In this document: one piece after another, positions 7,827-16,086 of the stretch
Layout: each line of letters begins with the position of its first letter
Numbering within the stretch: position 1 is the first letter of the stretch
Origin: Ottowia oryzae
Lineage (GTDB): Bacteria > Pseudomonadota > Gammaproteobacteria > Burkholderiales > Burkholderiaceae_C
Direction of reading: 5' to 3'
NCBI RefSeq assembly: GCF_003008535.1
Contig: NZ_CP027666.1
Location: forward strand, 1,658,001 to 1,722,000
DNA: 64,000 nt
Notes under the pieces: generated by a model
What the model saw: only the letters and a program-made list of their open reading frames with translations
The model's database searches: none
Told to the model about the DNA's origin: nothing
Translations under genes and position numbers: made by a program

Positions 7827-9184
7827 CCGGCGGCCTGCACCTGCGCGCCCATGCGTGCAATACGTTCGCTGGCGGGTGGGTGCGAGTAGTAAAAGCGCAC
7901 GTACAGCGGGTCGGGCGTCAGTGTGCTGGCGTTGTCCTTGTACAGCTTGACCAGCGCGTTCGACAGGTCTTGCGCATTGGCCTGGCTGGCGGCGTAGGCG
8001 TCGGCTTCAAACTCGTGCTTGCGCGACAGCTGCGCCATTAAAGGCGACAAGAAGAAGCTGAACAGCGGCACGACCAGCATGAACAGCAGCAGCGCCAGCG
8101 CATGGTTGGGCACGGCGCCGCCCAGGTTGGCCGGCAGGTTGGGCGTGACGCCCAGGCCGGTGTAGAACCAGGGTTGGTTGGCCAGCCAGCCCAGCAGCGC
8201 CAAGGCGGCCAGGCTCATCACGAACATGCCCGCAATGCGCTTGACGATGTGCCGGTGCTTGAAGTGGCCCAGCTCGTGCGCCAGCACCGCCTCGACCTCG
8301 GGCGGGGTCAGCTGGCTCAGCAGCGTGTCGAAAAACACCACGCGCTTGGCGGCGCCAAAGCCGGTGAAGTACGCGTTGGCATGGGCGCTGCGGCGGCTGC
8401 CGTCCATCACGAACAGGCCCTTGGCGGCAAAGCCGCAGCGCGCCATCAGCTGCGTGACGCGCTCTTTGAGCGATTCGTCCTGCAGCGGCTCAAAGCGGTT
8501 GAACAGGGGCGCGATGACGGTGGGGTAGATCACCAGCATCAACAGGCTGAAACCCATCCACGCGCCCCAGGTCCACAGCCACCACCATTCGCCCGTGGCC
8601 TGCATCAGCCACAGCACCAGCGCGGCCAGCGGCACGCCAATGGCCAGGCTGACCAGGGTGGACTTGAGCATGTCGCCCAGCCACAGCGGCCAGGTCATCT
8701 TGTTGAAGCCAAAGCGCTGTTCGATGACGAAGGTTTGGTAGAGCGAGGCGGGTAGCTCGATCAGGCCGTTGACGATCGTGAAGGCGATCAGCAGCGCCAG
8801 CGGCTGCAGCAAAGGGCGTGGGCCCAGCAGGCCAAGCAGCCAGCCGTTGAGCGCGTCCAGCCCGCCCAGCAGCGTCCAGCCCAGCAGCACGGCGGCGCCC
8901 AGCGCCAGGTCCAGCAGGCCAAAGCGCAGCTTGGCCACGGTGTAGTCGGCGGCGCGCTGGTGGGCGTCCAGGCCGATCGTGCCTGCGAACTCCGCCGGCA
9001 CGCTGGCGCGGTGGCGGGCCACGGCGCGGATCTGGCGCGACGCCAGCCAGAACTTGACGCTCAGGTTGGCCAGCAGCGCGGCGCTCATCAACAAGGTGGT
9101 CAGCAAGGAAGGGGAGAGCGTTTCAGTCAAGGCGGGCAGGTGAAATAGGTGGCAGGGGGCGCACGCGGCGGCTGGCGCGGCCAA
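7823..9184 (-). CDS. M48 family metallopeptidase (Ste24/CAAX-protease-like)
   Basis: A 453-residue polytopic membrane protease of the Ste24-like M48 family. It has an N-terminal membrane block of about four helices, the zinc motif HELGH (EAVLAHELGHFKHRHIVKR, near residue 300), two more helices, and a distal glutamate in the KHEFEADAYAASQAN segment. The C-terminal region (LVKLYKDNASTLTPDPLYVRFYYSHPP) is typical of the family. Its stop overlaps the dehydratase start by four bases. The start is uncertain: the first 20 residues are poorly conserved and the real start may be near LTETLSPSLL. Natural substrates cannot be inferred. Confidence 0.9.
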   Translation of the reverse strand: MAAPAAACAPCHLFHLPALTETLSPSLLTTLLMSAALLANLSVKFWLASRQIRAVARHRASVPAEFAGTIGLDAHQRAADYTVAKLRFGLLDLALGAAVLLGWTLLGGLDALNGWLLGLLGPRPLLQPLALLIAFTIVNGLIELPASLYQTFVIEQRFGFNKMTWPLWLGDMLKSTLVSLAIGVPLAALVLWLMQATGEWWWLWTWGAWMGFSLLMLVIYPTVIAPLFNRFEPLQDESLKERVTQLMARCGFAAKGLFVMDGSRRSAHANAYFTGFGAAKRVVFFDTLLSQLTPPEVEAVLAHELGHFKHRHIVKRIAGMFVMSLAALALLGWLANQPWFYTGLGVTPNLPANLGGAVPNHALALLLFMLVVPLFSFFLSPLMAQLSRKHEFEADAYAASQANAQDLSNALVKLYKDNASTLTPDPLYVRFYYSHPPASERIARMGAQVQAAG

Positions 9185-9264
9185 GCTGCAAGTTTAGGGT
9201 GCCTGCCCGGGCTGCAAGTGCGCCCGCGCGCCAAGGCCGTGGCGAGGCGTGGACAATCGCCCGC

Positions 9265-9855
9265 ATGAGCGAAACCCAAACCCCTGCGACGCCAGCGCCC
9301 GAGCTGGCCAAATCCGACGACAACCTGGTCTGGCTGGACTGCGAGATGACCGGCCTGGACCCTGAGAAGGAACGCATCATCGAGATCGCCGTGATCGTGA
9401 CCGACCCCTGGCTGAAGACCCGCGTGGAAGGCCCGGTGCTGGCCGTGCACCAAAGCGATGCGCTGCTGGACGCCATGGACGCCTGGAACAAGGGCACGCA
9501 TGGGCGCAGCGGCTTGATCGACAGGGTCAAGGCCAGCACGGTGACGGAGGTGGACGCCGAGCAGCAGGTGATCGACTTCCTGTCGAAGTACGTGGGCAAG
9601 GGCTGCTCGCCGCTGTGCGGCAACACGATCGGGCAGGATCGGCGCTTTCTGGTGAAGTACATGCCCCGGCTGGAGGCCTTCGTCCACTACCGCAGCATCG
9701 ACGTCAGCACGCTGAAGGAACTGGCCCGCCGCTGGCGGCCCGAGGTGGTGGAGTCCTTCAAGAAGCAGCAGTCGCACACGGCGCTGGCCGATGTGCATGA
9801 ATCCATTGACGAGTTACTGCATTACCGCGCCCACTTCATCCAGCTGGCGCCCTGA
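9265..9855 (+). CDS. orn: Oligoribonuclease
   Basis: A 196-residue 3'-5' exonuclease of the DEDDh group that degrades the shortest RNA oligonucleotides, including pGpG. The first acidic motif WLDCEMTGLDPEKERIIEIAVIVTD lies near residue 20, CGNTIGQDRRFL carries the central Asp, and HTALADVHESIDEL provides the last His/Asp pair. The start (MSETQTPATPAPELAKSDDN) is chosen over an ATG 66 bp upstream because the family starts just before the first motif. It is divergent from the M48 protease gene with an 80-bp gap and converges on the DUF2726 gene. Confidence 0.96.
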   Translation: MSETQTPATPAPELAKSDDNLVWLDCEMTGLDPEKERIIEIAVIVTDPWLKTRVEGPVLAVHQSDALLDAMDAWNKGTHGRSGLIDRVKASTVTEVDAEQQVIDFLSKYVGKGCSPLCGNTIGQDRRFLVKYMPRLEAFVHYRSIDVSTLKELARRWRPEVVESFKKQQSHTALADVHESIDELLHYRAHFIQLAP

Positions 9856-9880
9856 TCCGGCGCGAAGGGGCGCCTGAAGC

Positions 9881-10603
9881 TCAGCGCTGGGGCAGCGCGG
9901 CCCGGCGGCTGTCGAGCGAGCCCAGGAAGGAATCGGGCTGCGGCCAAGGGGTTGCTTCGGATTCGTGCAGCCCGCCGAACTGGCTTCGCTGTTCGCGGCC
10001 GCGGTCCAGGGCCTGGCGAAGGTGATTGCGCGCGGAATTGAGGTCGGCGGGCTGCGTGCGCTCAGGCAACTGGGCTTCGCCAGCGCCCAGGAACTCGCCA
10101 CGCAGCAATTCAGGCCTCGGAAAGCTGTCTGCGGCCATCACCCAGTAGCCGATGCCGCACTGTCCCAGCAGCGTGTGCTTGAGCTGCTTGTTGCCGCGAG
10201 AAAGGCCGCGCGGGCCCAGCACGTCGACGCAACCGATCACGTGCCCGTCTGGCGCGCAAATGGTGAAGCTGCAGTAGGCGCTGACTAGCATGTCGAACCA
10301 CTCGCGCCCCTGGTCGGGCTGGCGCGGCAGGGTAAAGCGCGTCAGCGGCAGCTTGGGCAGCACCTGGTGATAGGGAAAGATCTCGCGCAGCCAGTCCCAC
10401 ACGCGGCGCTCAGCGCTGTTGACCAGCGGGCGCGGATTCAGGGGCCATTGCTTGGGAATGCGAAGCTGGCGGTTGGCGGCCTTGCTGCGCTGCGTGCTGC
10501 GGCGCTCCGAGTAATACAACGCAAAGCCCAGCAACCCGGCCACCAGGCCGATGATGCCAAGCATGACAATTGCCACTCCAGCGAAACCCGACAATGCGTT
10601 CAA
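9881..10603 (-). CDS. DUF2726-domain protein with one N-terminal membrane helix
   Basis: About 240 residues from a TTG start at 10603, preceded by GGGAG at good spacing; the upstream in-frame start would put 22 polar residues before the membrane segment. One helix (about residues 8-28, GVAIVMLGIIGLVAGLLGFALYY) anchors it, with the rest likely cytoplasmic. The domain NPRPLVNSAERRVWDWLREIFPYHQVLPKLPLTRFTLPR and the later CAPDGHVIGCVDVLG strand match my memory of the DUF2726 (restriction-endonuclease-like) fold. The catalytic acid/lysine set is not clearly intact here. Function unknown. Confidence 0.75.
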   Translation of the reverse strand: MNALSGFAGVAIVMLGIIGLVAGLLGFALYYSERRSTQRSKAANRQLRIPKQWPLNPRPLVNSAERRVWDWLREIFPYHQVLPKLPLTRFTLPRQPDQGREWFDMLVSAYCSFTICAPDGHVIGCVDVLGPRGLSRGNKQLKHTLLGQCGIGYWVMAADSFPRPELLRGEFLGAGEAQLPERTQPADLNSARNHLRQALDRGREQRSQFGGLHESEATPWPQPDSFLGSLDSRRAALPQR

Positions 10604-10773
10604 GCACAACTCCCTTTTGCCAATGATGTTATTTGAGATACATGCGCAGATTACCAATCTGGCGGGCATTTGCTGGGTTCCTGCGCAAGCAATCGGCGGT
10701 GAACCACCAATAATTCACGCTGCAAGCGCGGTCGTTCGCTGGGGCGGCGAAGGCAGCGGGCCCAGGGGGACCG

Positions 10774-11514
10774 ATGCGACTTGATCAGTTGTTGTTCTCA
10801 CAGGGCTTTGGCACTCGCCGCGTGTGCGCAGGGCTGATAGAGCAGGGTCTGGTGAGTGTGGGCGGTACGGTTTGCACCGAGCCAGGCGCTGAGTTCGACA
10901 CAGCCGCCGAAGGCCTCGCCTTCACTGTTCAAGGGGTGGACTGGGCGTTTCATGAGCGCGCCTACCTCATGCTCAACAAGCCGGCAGGATATGAGTGCTC
11001 ACACCGCCCGGGGGCGTGGCCGGGTGTGTACACCCTGTTGCCCGCTGCACTGCGGCAGCGGCCGCCGCACACCAAATCGTCCGCCAAGATTGTCGGGGTG
11101 CAGGCGGTCGGGCGGCTGGATCAGGACACCACCGGGCTGCTGCTGCTGTCAGACGACGGGGCCTTTATCCACCGCATGAACTCCCCCAGGAAGCACCTGC
11201 CCAAGGTGTATGAAGTGACCACTCGCCACCCGCTGGATGGTGCGCAAACAGAGCGGCTGCTGCGCGGGGTGGTGCTGGATGACAGCCCCAAGCCAGTGGC
11301 TGCCGCCGGCGCCGAAGCGGTCGGCACCCACCACCTGCGGCTGACCTTGACCGAAGGCAAATACCACCAAGTCAAGCGCATGGTGGCCGCCGTTGGCAAC
11401 CGGGTAGAAGCGTTGCACCGCTCGCGCATTGGCCGCCTGGCGCTGCCAGCCGACCTGCCCGAGGGGCAATGGCGCTGGTTGAGTGCGGACGACCTGCTGG
11501 CCTTGGCTGGTTGA
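10774..11514 (+). CDS. rsuA: 16S rRNA pseudouridine(516) synthase
   Basis: A 246-residue RsuA/RluB/E/F-family enzyme. An S4-like RNA-binding domain (MRLDQLLFSQGFGTRRVCAGLIEQGLVSVGG) forms the first 60 residues. The catalytic motif GRLDQDTTGLLLLSDDG, with the active-site aspartate, is near residue 112, and EGKYHQVKRMVAAVGNRVEALHR is the conserved motif III. Lengths of about 230-250 residues fit RsuA better than the longer RluB. GGGGG lies six bases before the ATG. Assignment to position 516 rests on family resemblance. Confidence 0.88.
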   Translation: MRLDQLLFSQGFGTRRVCAGLIEQGLVSVGGTVCTEPGAEFDTAAEGLAFTVQGVDWAFHERAYLMLNKPAGYECSHRPGAWPGVYTLLPAALRQRPPHTKSSAKIVGVQAVGRLDQDTTGLLLLSDDGAFIHRMNSPRKHLPKVYEVTTRHPLDGAQTERLLRGVVLDDSPKPVAAAGAEAVGTHHLRLTLTEGKYHQVKRMVAAVGNRVEALHRSRIGRLALPADLPEGQWRWLSADDLLALAG

Positions 11515-11619
11515 CCGTACCTGGCTGCCTTCGCCGGGAGCAGCGCTGGAGGCGCGCGTCACTGAAAAGTAATATTTATTACCTAAAGTCTGCTCTGGTT
11601 TGTCAGCTAGGAGCCAGGA

Positions 11620-12351
11620 ATGATTTTGGTCAAGACGGAGCGCGGTCGTGCGCTGCTGTCCGACCGACGTGCGCTGAGTCCGCGTGAAAGGCAGTTGCTG
11701 GTGCTGGTAGACGGTCGGCGCAGTGCCGCGGAACTGGGGCGTTGGTTGGGATTTGCGGTTGAGCCGGTGCTGCAGCAGATGGTGCGCGACGGCTATCTTG
11801 AGCGAGCACGTGGCCAGTGGGGCGCCGCGCCGCCCGACTCGGAGGTGGAAGACACCGCGCCGCAGCGTCGACCCACCGTCCCTGCACCGGTCGAAGCAGC
11901 ACCATCGCGCGTGGAAACTCGCGCGGAACAGCCCACGCCAAAGGTCGAACGTCAGGACGCACGCCGGTCGCTGGCGGCCAGCAAGATGTACGTGGTCAGC
12001 CTGATGCAGATGCTGCGCGACCCGGACGCCGCGTCCCTGGCGGTTTCGTTGCACGTAGCGCAGACGGCCGACGAACTGGTTCGCGCGCTGGCCGATTCGC
12101 TGGCCTTCGTGCATGGGCGCAGCGGCGCCGAATACGCTGCAGGTGTTGCCTCCCGTCTGCTGGAGGTGGTGCCGCGCGACCATCTTCTAGCCCTGTGCGA
12201 CGCCCTGTATGCCACGGCTGCGCCTGCGCTTCAGCAGGTGGCCGAGACCCAACGCGGTCGGCTGCAGGGGCGCGATGCTGCAACGTCACAGGAAGGGGGA
12301 CTGCGGGGCACTCAGGGCACCACGCCCGGCCGCTTGGCCGCTGCGGCGTGA
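11620..12351 (+). CDS. Unrecognised protein with N-terminal winged-helix-like domain
   Basis: A 243-residue protein. Residues 1-65 (SDRRALSPRERQLLVLVDGRRSAAELGRWLG ... VLQQMVRDGYLE) look like a small winged-helix domain of the kind that reads out dispositions such as how many rows of a helix-turn-helix pack. A Pro/Glu-rich linker (65-105) leads to a helical C-terminal domain (about 110-205, AASKMYVVSLMQMLRDPDAASLAVSLHVAQTADELVRALADSL). Similar architecture occurs in uncharacterised Comamonadaceae proteins. The ATG has TAGGAG eight bases upstream, an AT-rich stretch (11565-11590) could hold the promoter, and a terminator follows. No function can be named. Confidence 0.7.
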   Translation: MILVKTERGRALLSDRRALSPRERQLLVLVDGRRSAAELGRWLGFAVEPVLQQMVRDGYLERARGQWGAAPPDSEVEDTAPQRRPTVPAPVEAAPSRVETRAEQPTPKVERQDARRSLAASKMYVVSLMQMLRDPDAASLAVSLHVAQTADELVRALADSLAFVHGRSGAEYAAGVASRLLEVVPRDHLLALCDALYATAAPALQQVAETQRGRLQGRDAATSQEGGLRGTQGTTPGRLAAAA

Positions 12352-12438
12352 ACTGGTTAGCCGAGGCAAGGGCTTGGTCAGACGACGGTCGCTGAGAATG
12401 ACCTGCTTCTGACGGGCGCGTTTCCGTCTTCACAAAGC

Positions 12439-12468
12439 AAAACGGCCGCATCAAGCGGCCGTTTTGTT
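12439..12468. terminator. Bidirectional intrinsic terminator
   Basis: An 11-bp perfect stem AAAACGGCCGC / GCGGCCGTTTT (12439-12449 and 12455-12465) with loop ATCAA. T-runs flank it on both strands, so it can serve the plus-strand 243-residue gene and the minus-strand repeat protein. Confidence 0.88.
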
Positions 12469-12531
12469 GAGAGCGGGAAGCTGACAAGGCCACCTGATCA
12501 CCCGAAAGCGATCAGGCCAAGCCCCGGTGCA

Positions 12532-12873
12532 TCACTCGCCGGCTTGCACAGCCTGGTTGTGGTACTGCTGGGCCACCGTGGAGCCGTCGAACATGCCCGA
12601 TGCGGGGCGGTGGGCGATGGCTTCTTGGCGCACAGCTTCGCGGCTGGGGCTGGTGGTGTTGCGGGCCGTGGTGGTGCCATCAAAGGCGCCGCTGGCCGGG
12701 CGCTGGGCCACGGCGTCGTGGCGCACGGTGTCGCGGCTCACGGTCGAGACAGTTTTGCCTTCGTTCAGGAACAGCGGGCCTTCGCCGCTGGCGGGCATCT
12801 GGGCCATGGCGTTGCCTGCGAACAGGGCGGTCAGGGCAGCAGCGGTAGCGATAGAAGCGAAACGTTGGGACAT
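12532..12873 (-). CDS. Small exported protein with three internal repeats
   Basis: A 113-residue protein. The start ATG has AAGGAAA seven bases upstream. Residues 1-25 (MSQRFASIATAAALTALFAGNAMAQ) are a clear signal peptide. The mature chain is almost entirely three copies of a unit of about 30 residues that opens with PASG and continues through an SREAVRQEAIAHR-type helix: MPASGEGP..., RPASGAFDGTTTA..., RPASGMFDGSTVA.... It has no cysteines and no catalytic motif. It resembles the many small periplasmic repeat proteins of Burkholderiales whose function is unknown. Single-gene unit with its own terminator. Confidence 0.8.
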   Translation of the reverse strand: MSQRFASIATAAALTALFAGNAMAQMPASGEGPLFLNEGKTVSTVSRDTVRHDAVAQRPASGAFDGTTTARNTTSPSREAVRQEAIAHRPASGMFDGSTVAQQYHNQAVQAGE

Positions 12874-13201
12874 GATCTTTTTCCTTGAAACTTGAATGTT
12901 GGCCAGCAACACAGCTGGCGGTGTTGGCTGGGGCGCGGCGGCGGGGTTAACTTCAAGTCCCCGGGGCCAGCGCTGCTGCCATGACCTGTACTTTGCGCCT
13001 CGCGGGTGGTTTGAAAAAGGAGCGGGCGGGCAAGGCAGTGTTTCCATATTGGAAATAATGTGAGGCCTTTCAATGCGTGCAAAGGCACAATTCCCCCAGC
13101 GTGACGCTGGATGAAGCGGGCGGTGCGCGTAGGCTGAGGCGGGTGAAGGCGCAATACAAGCGCAGCCTTTGCACGGGTACGCCCACGCCAGCGCTACTTC
13201 C
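12874..13201. other. Intergenic stretch of 328 bp, no gene seen
   Basis: It lies between the start of the small repeat protein and the end of modC. Apart from the Shine-Dalgarno of the small protein I see no convincing promoter, RNA or ORF. An AT-richer patch near 13040-13060 (CCATATTGGAAATAATG) could hold promoter elements for the small gene. Confidence 0.4.
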
Positions 13202-14380
13202 TCAGTCCAGCACCGCCACGCCCTTGATCTGCGCAAACACCGCCTGACCCGCTGCCAGCCGCAACGCATCGGCCGATTTGCGCGTGATGCGCGCGAGCAG
13301 CGTGCAGCCGCCCACGTCCAGCGACAGCAGGCTTTGCGCTGGCCCGTCCTGGGCGATGGCCTGCACGGTGCCGGGCAGCACGTTGAGGATGCTGGTGTCG
13401 GTGGCGGCCTTCATCGCCACGCTCACATCGCGCGCCTGCACGCGCAGCCGCAGCCGCTGGCCGGGTGTGCGCGGTGGCGCGCCGGCCGCCTGCACGCACT
13501 GCAGCACGCCGCCTGCAAAGCGCACTTGCAGCAAGCCATAGGCAGCGTCCACAGATTCCAGCGTGCCTTCGATCAGTGCGCTGGCGCTGTCGCCCTGGCT
13601 CAGCGACAAATCCATGCGCGTCATCAGCTGCGCCGTGGGCCCCTGGGCCACGGTGCGGCCCGCCTGCATCAGCACGACCTCGCTGGCCAGCCGCGCCACT
13701 TCGTCCAGCGAATGCGTGACGTACAGCACGGGCATGTCCAGCTCACGCTGCAGGCGCTCGAAGTAGGGCAGCAGTTCGGCCTTGCGCGCGGAGTCCAGCG
13801 CGGCCAGCGGCTCGTCCATCAGCAGCAGTCGGGGGCTGGTGGCCAGCGCGCGGGCGATGGCCACGCGTTGGCGCTCGCCGCCCGACAGGCTGCCGGGGTT
13901 GCGCGGCAGCAGCGGGGCAATGCCCAGCAGGTCGATGGCCTGTTCCAGCGACACGCGGCGCTCGCCGGCGGGCACGCGGCGGCGGCCGAAATCCAGGTTG
14001 CGCTGCACGTTCAGGTGATCGAACAGGCTGGCTTCTTGAAACACCACGCCCAGCGGACGGCGGTGCGTGGGCCGCCAGACCCCCGTAGCGTCGTCTTGCC
14101 AAACCTCGCCATTGACCACGACACGCCCTGGCGCCGGGCGCACCAGCCCGGCCACGGCGCGCAGCAAGGTGGTCTTGCCGCAGCCCGATGGGCCGAACAG
14201 CGCAGTGATGCCGCGGCCTGGCAGCTGCAAGTCCACGTCCAGCGTGAACGCGCTGCCGCGCTCGACCTTGGCGCGCACCGCAACGCACTGAGTGTCGGCC
14301 GGAGGATCTGAATCAAAACCCGTGGTGGCGCCCGCTGTACCAGCGCTGGCAGCTATCGAAAAAATAGTGCTATGCGTCAC
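13202..14380 (-). CDS. modC: Molybdate ABC transporter ATP-binding protein ModC
   Basis: A 392-residue ATPase that energises molybdate uptake. Walker A (GPSGCGKTT) is at about 63-71, the signature LSGGERQRVAIARAL near 165 and Walker B LLLMDEPLAALD just after. The C-terminal third holds a Mop/TOBE domain that binds oxyanion. The start is GTG, overlapping the modB stop as GTGA, which argues for translational coupling. That start puts about 35 residues ahead of the ABC domain; they are encoded by a copy of the dispersed repeat. If a later GTG is used the repeat would be untranslated. Standard length is about 350-360, so the extension is real or the start is downstream. Confidence 0.93.
   Translation of the reverse strand: MTHSTIFSIAASAGTAGATTGFDSDPPADTQCVAVRAKVERGSAFTLDVDLQLPGRGITALFGPSGCGKTTLLRAVAGLVRPAPGRVVVNGEVWQDDATGVWRPTHRRPLGVVFQEASLFDHLNVQRNLDFGRRRVPAGERRVSLEQAIDLLGIAPLLPRNPGSLSGGERQRVAIARALATSPRLLLMDEPLAALDSARKAELLPYFERLQRELDMPVLYVTHSLDEVARLASEVVLMQAGRTVAQGPTAQLMTRMDLSLSQGDSASALIEGTLESVDAAYGLLQVRFAGGVLQCVQAAGAPPRTPGQRLRLRVQARDVSVAMKAATDTSILNVLPGTVQAIAQDGPAQSLLSLDVGGCTLLARITRKSADALRLAAGQAVFAQIKGVAVLD
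14305..14373 (-). repeat. Dispersed ~60-bp repeat, copy 4 (N-terminal codons of modC)
   Basis: On the minus strand it reads CGATAGCTGCCAGCGC, then nine bases, GGGCGCC, and ends TTTTGATTCAGATC. It follows the modC start directly and is translated as FSIAASAGTAGATTGFDSD if the GTG start is used. Confidence 0.7.
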
Positions 14381-15063
14381 TGGTCAGCCTTTCTGCGGCC
14401 TTGCACCAGGTGCAACAGCAGCAGCACGACGAACGAGAAAGCCAGCATGCCGCCAGCCAGCCAATGGGCCTGGGTGTATTCCAGCGCCTCGACATGGTCG
14501 TAGATTTGCACGGCGATGGTGCGGGTCTGGCCGGGGATGTTGCCGCCGATCATCAACACCACGCCGAATTCGCCCAGCGTGTGCGCAAAGCCCATCACGG
14601 CGCCCGTCAGGTAGCCCGGTCGCGCCAGCGGCACGGCCACGTTCCAGAAGGCGTCCAGCGGGCTGGCGCGCAGGGTGGCGGCGGCCTCCAGCGGGCGGTC
14701 GCCCAGCGATTCAAAAGAGGCGACCAGCGGCTGCACCACAAAGGGCAGCGAGTAAATCAGCGAGCCCAGCAGCAGCCCCCAGTACGTGAACGCCAGCGTG
14801 GTGCCGCCCAGCGCTTGCGTCAACTGGCCCACCGGGCCCTTCGGCCCCATGGCCACCAGCAGGTAAAACCCCAGCACCGAAGGCGGCAGCACCAGCGGCA
14901 GCGCCACCATGGCGCGCACCGGCACGCGCAGCCAACGCAGGCGCCCCTGGCCGCGCGCCAGCCACCACGCCAGCGGCGTGCCCAGCACGAGCAGGATCAG
15001 CGTGGTGCTCAGCGCCAGTTCAAGCGACAGGCGCACGGCGGCGAGAGCGGCGGCGTCCAGCAT
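14377..15063 (-). CDS. modB: Molybdate ABC transporter permease ModB
   Basis: A 228-residue inner-membrane permease with about five to six helices. The EAA loop typical of these permeases is EAAATLRASPLDAFWNVAVPLARPGYLTGAVMGF (near 125-158), which contacts ModC. The stop overlaps the modC start. It lies about 160 bp downstream of modA, and a dispersed repeat copy occupies part of that gap. Family TIGR-type ModB length is about 220-230. Confidence 0.95.
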   Translation of the reverse strand: MLDAAALAAVRLSLELALSTTLILLVLGTPLAWWLARGQGRLRWLRVPVRAMVALPLVLPPSVLGFYLLVAMGPKGPVGQLTQALGGTTLAFTYWGLLLGSLIYSLPFVVQPLVASFESLGDRPLEAAATLRASPLDAFWNVAVPLARPGYLTGAVMGFAHTLGEFGVVLMIGGNIPGQTRTIAVQIYDHVEALEYTQAHWLAGGMLAFSFVVLLLLHLVQGRRKADQ

Positions 15064-15146
15064 GCGAACCGGGCGGTGGGTAGGAAATGGGGGAAGTTCT
15101 GGGCGGTGCCGCCCGATCTGGTGATCGGGTAGTCATGCTCGCCTAA

Positions 15147-15199
15147 TGATAGCTGCTGGCGCAGGATCCGCCAGCGCCAGCAGCCTGTTTGACTTAAGA
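15147..15199 (+). repeat. Dispersed ~60-bp repeat, copy 5 (modA-modB gap)
   Basis: Reads TGATAGCTGCTGGCGC, seven bases, then CAGCGCCAGCAGCCTG and TTTGACTTAAG. GCTGCTGGCG and its complement further on can form a strong hairpin, so it could act on the modA-modB transcript. It is untranslated. Confidence 0.7.
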
Positions 15200-15221
15200 A
15201 GTGATCTGGTGAACGCGCCGC

Positions 15222-15995
15222 TTACTTCACCGCGTAGCCGTACGTGCGGATGAATTCCTTGGTCTTGGGCGTTTGCATCAGCGCCATCCAGGCCGTGGCG
15301 GCGGGGTTGCCCGCGGCGCGCTTGAGGATCACGGCGTCCTGCACGATGGGCGTGTGAAGCTGCGCCGGCACCACCCACATCGAGCCGCCTTTGAGCTTGC
15401 CCGCATCCAGTACCTGCGACAGGGCGACAAAGCCCAGATCGGCGTTGCCGGTGGCGATGAAGTTGTACGTCTGGCCAATGCTTTCGCCCGTCACCAGCTT
15501 GGGTTGCACCGCTGCCGTCAGGCCCAGCTTGTCCAGCGCCTGCATGGCGGCGGCGCCGTAGGGCGCGTTCTTGGGGTTGGCCACGGCCAGCTTGTTGAAC
15601 TGGTTGGCCTTCAGCACGGCGCCCTTGTCGTCCACGTAGCCGGGCTTGGCCGACCACAGCACCAACTGCCCTGTGGCGTACGTGAAGCGCGAGCCGGGCA
15701 CCGTATCGCCTTCTTTCTCCAGGCGCTGTGGGCGCTCATCATCGGCGGCCATCAGCACGTCAAACGGAGCGCCGTTCTTGATCTGCGAATAGAACGCGCC
15801 GGTGGCGCCAAACGACAGTTGCGCGGTGTGCCCGGTCGTCTTTTGAAACACCGCTGCCAGTGCCTTGGCCGGCTCGGTGAAGTTGGCGGCCACGGCAATG
15901 TTCACCGTTTCGGCATGCACGGCGACCGATGCGGCGCACGCGGCGGCCAGGGTCAGCAGGCGTTGGATCAAGCGGGCAGCGGGGCGGTGAGACAT
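15222..15995 (-). CDS. modA: Molybdate ABC transporter substrate-binding protein ModA
   Basis: A 257-residue periplasmic binding protein. Residues 1-28 are a signal peptide (LTLAAACAASVAVHAE). The mature start NIAVAANFTEPAKALAAVFQKTTGHTAQLSFGATGAFYSQI carries the ModA oxyanion-binding features, and the LMAADDERPQRLEKEG loop follows. It is the first gene of modABC. A ModE-like operator (16041-16063) sits about 45 bp upstream of the start. Confidence 0.95.
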   Translation of the reverse strand: MSHRPAARLIQRLLTLAAACAASVAVHAETVNIAVAANFTEPAKALAAVFQKTTGHTAQLSFGATGAFYSQIKNGAPFDVLMAADDERPQRLEKEGDTVPGSRFTYATGQLVLWSAKPGYVDDKGAVLKANQFNKLAVANPKNAPYGAAAMQALDKLGLTAAVQPKLVTGESIGQTYNFIATGNADLGFVALSQVLDAGKLKGGSMWVVPAQLHTPIVQDAVILKRAAGNPAATAWMALMQTPKTKEFIRTYGYAVK

Positions 15996-16040
15996 GGCGG
16001 GCTCCTTCAGAAAGGGCGTGTTGCCACCATTGGGGCAGCA

Positions 16041-16063
16041 CGTTATTCAAAAACGTAATAGCG
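16041..16063. promoter_or_regulatory. Predicted ModE operator in front of modA
   Basis: An inverted repeat with arms CGTTATTC and TAATAGCG separated by seven bases. The arms match in six of eight positions and match the CGCTATTC / GAATAGCG operator at 17324-17346. ModE with molybdate represses modABC in other bacteria through sites of this type (arms around TATAT-like cores). No binding was measured. Confidence 0.65.
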
Positions 16064-16086
16064 AGTGTATCAGCCGGTGCACCGCG

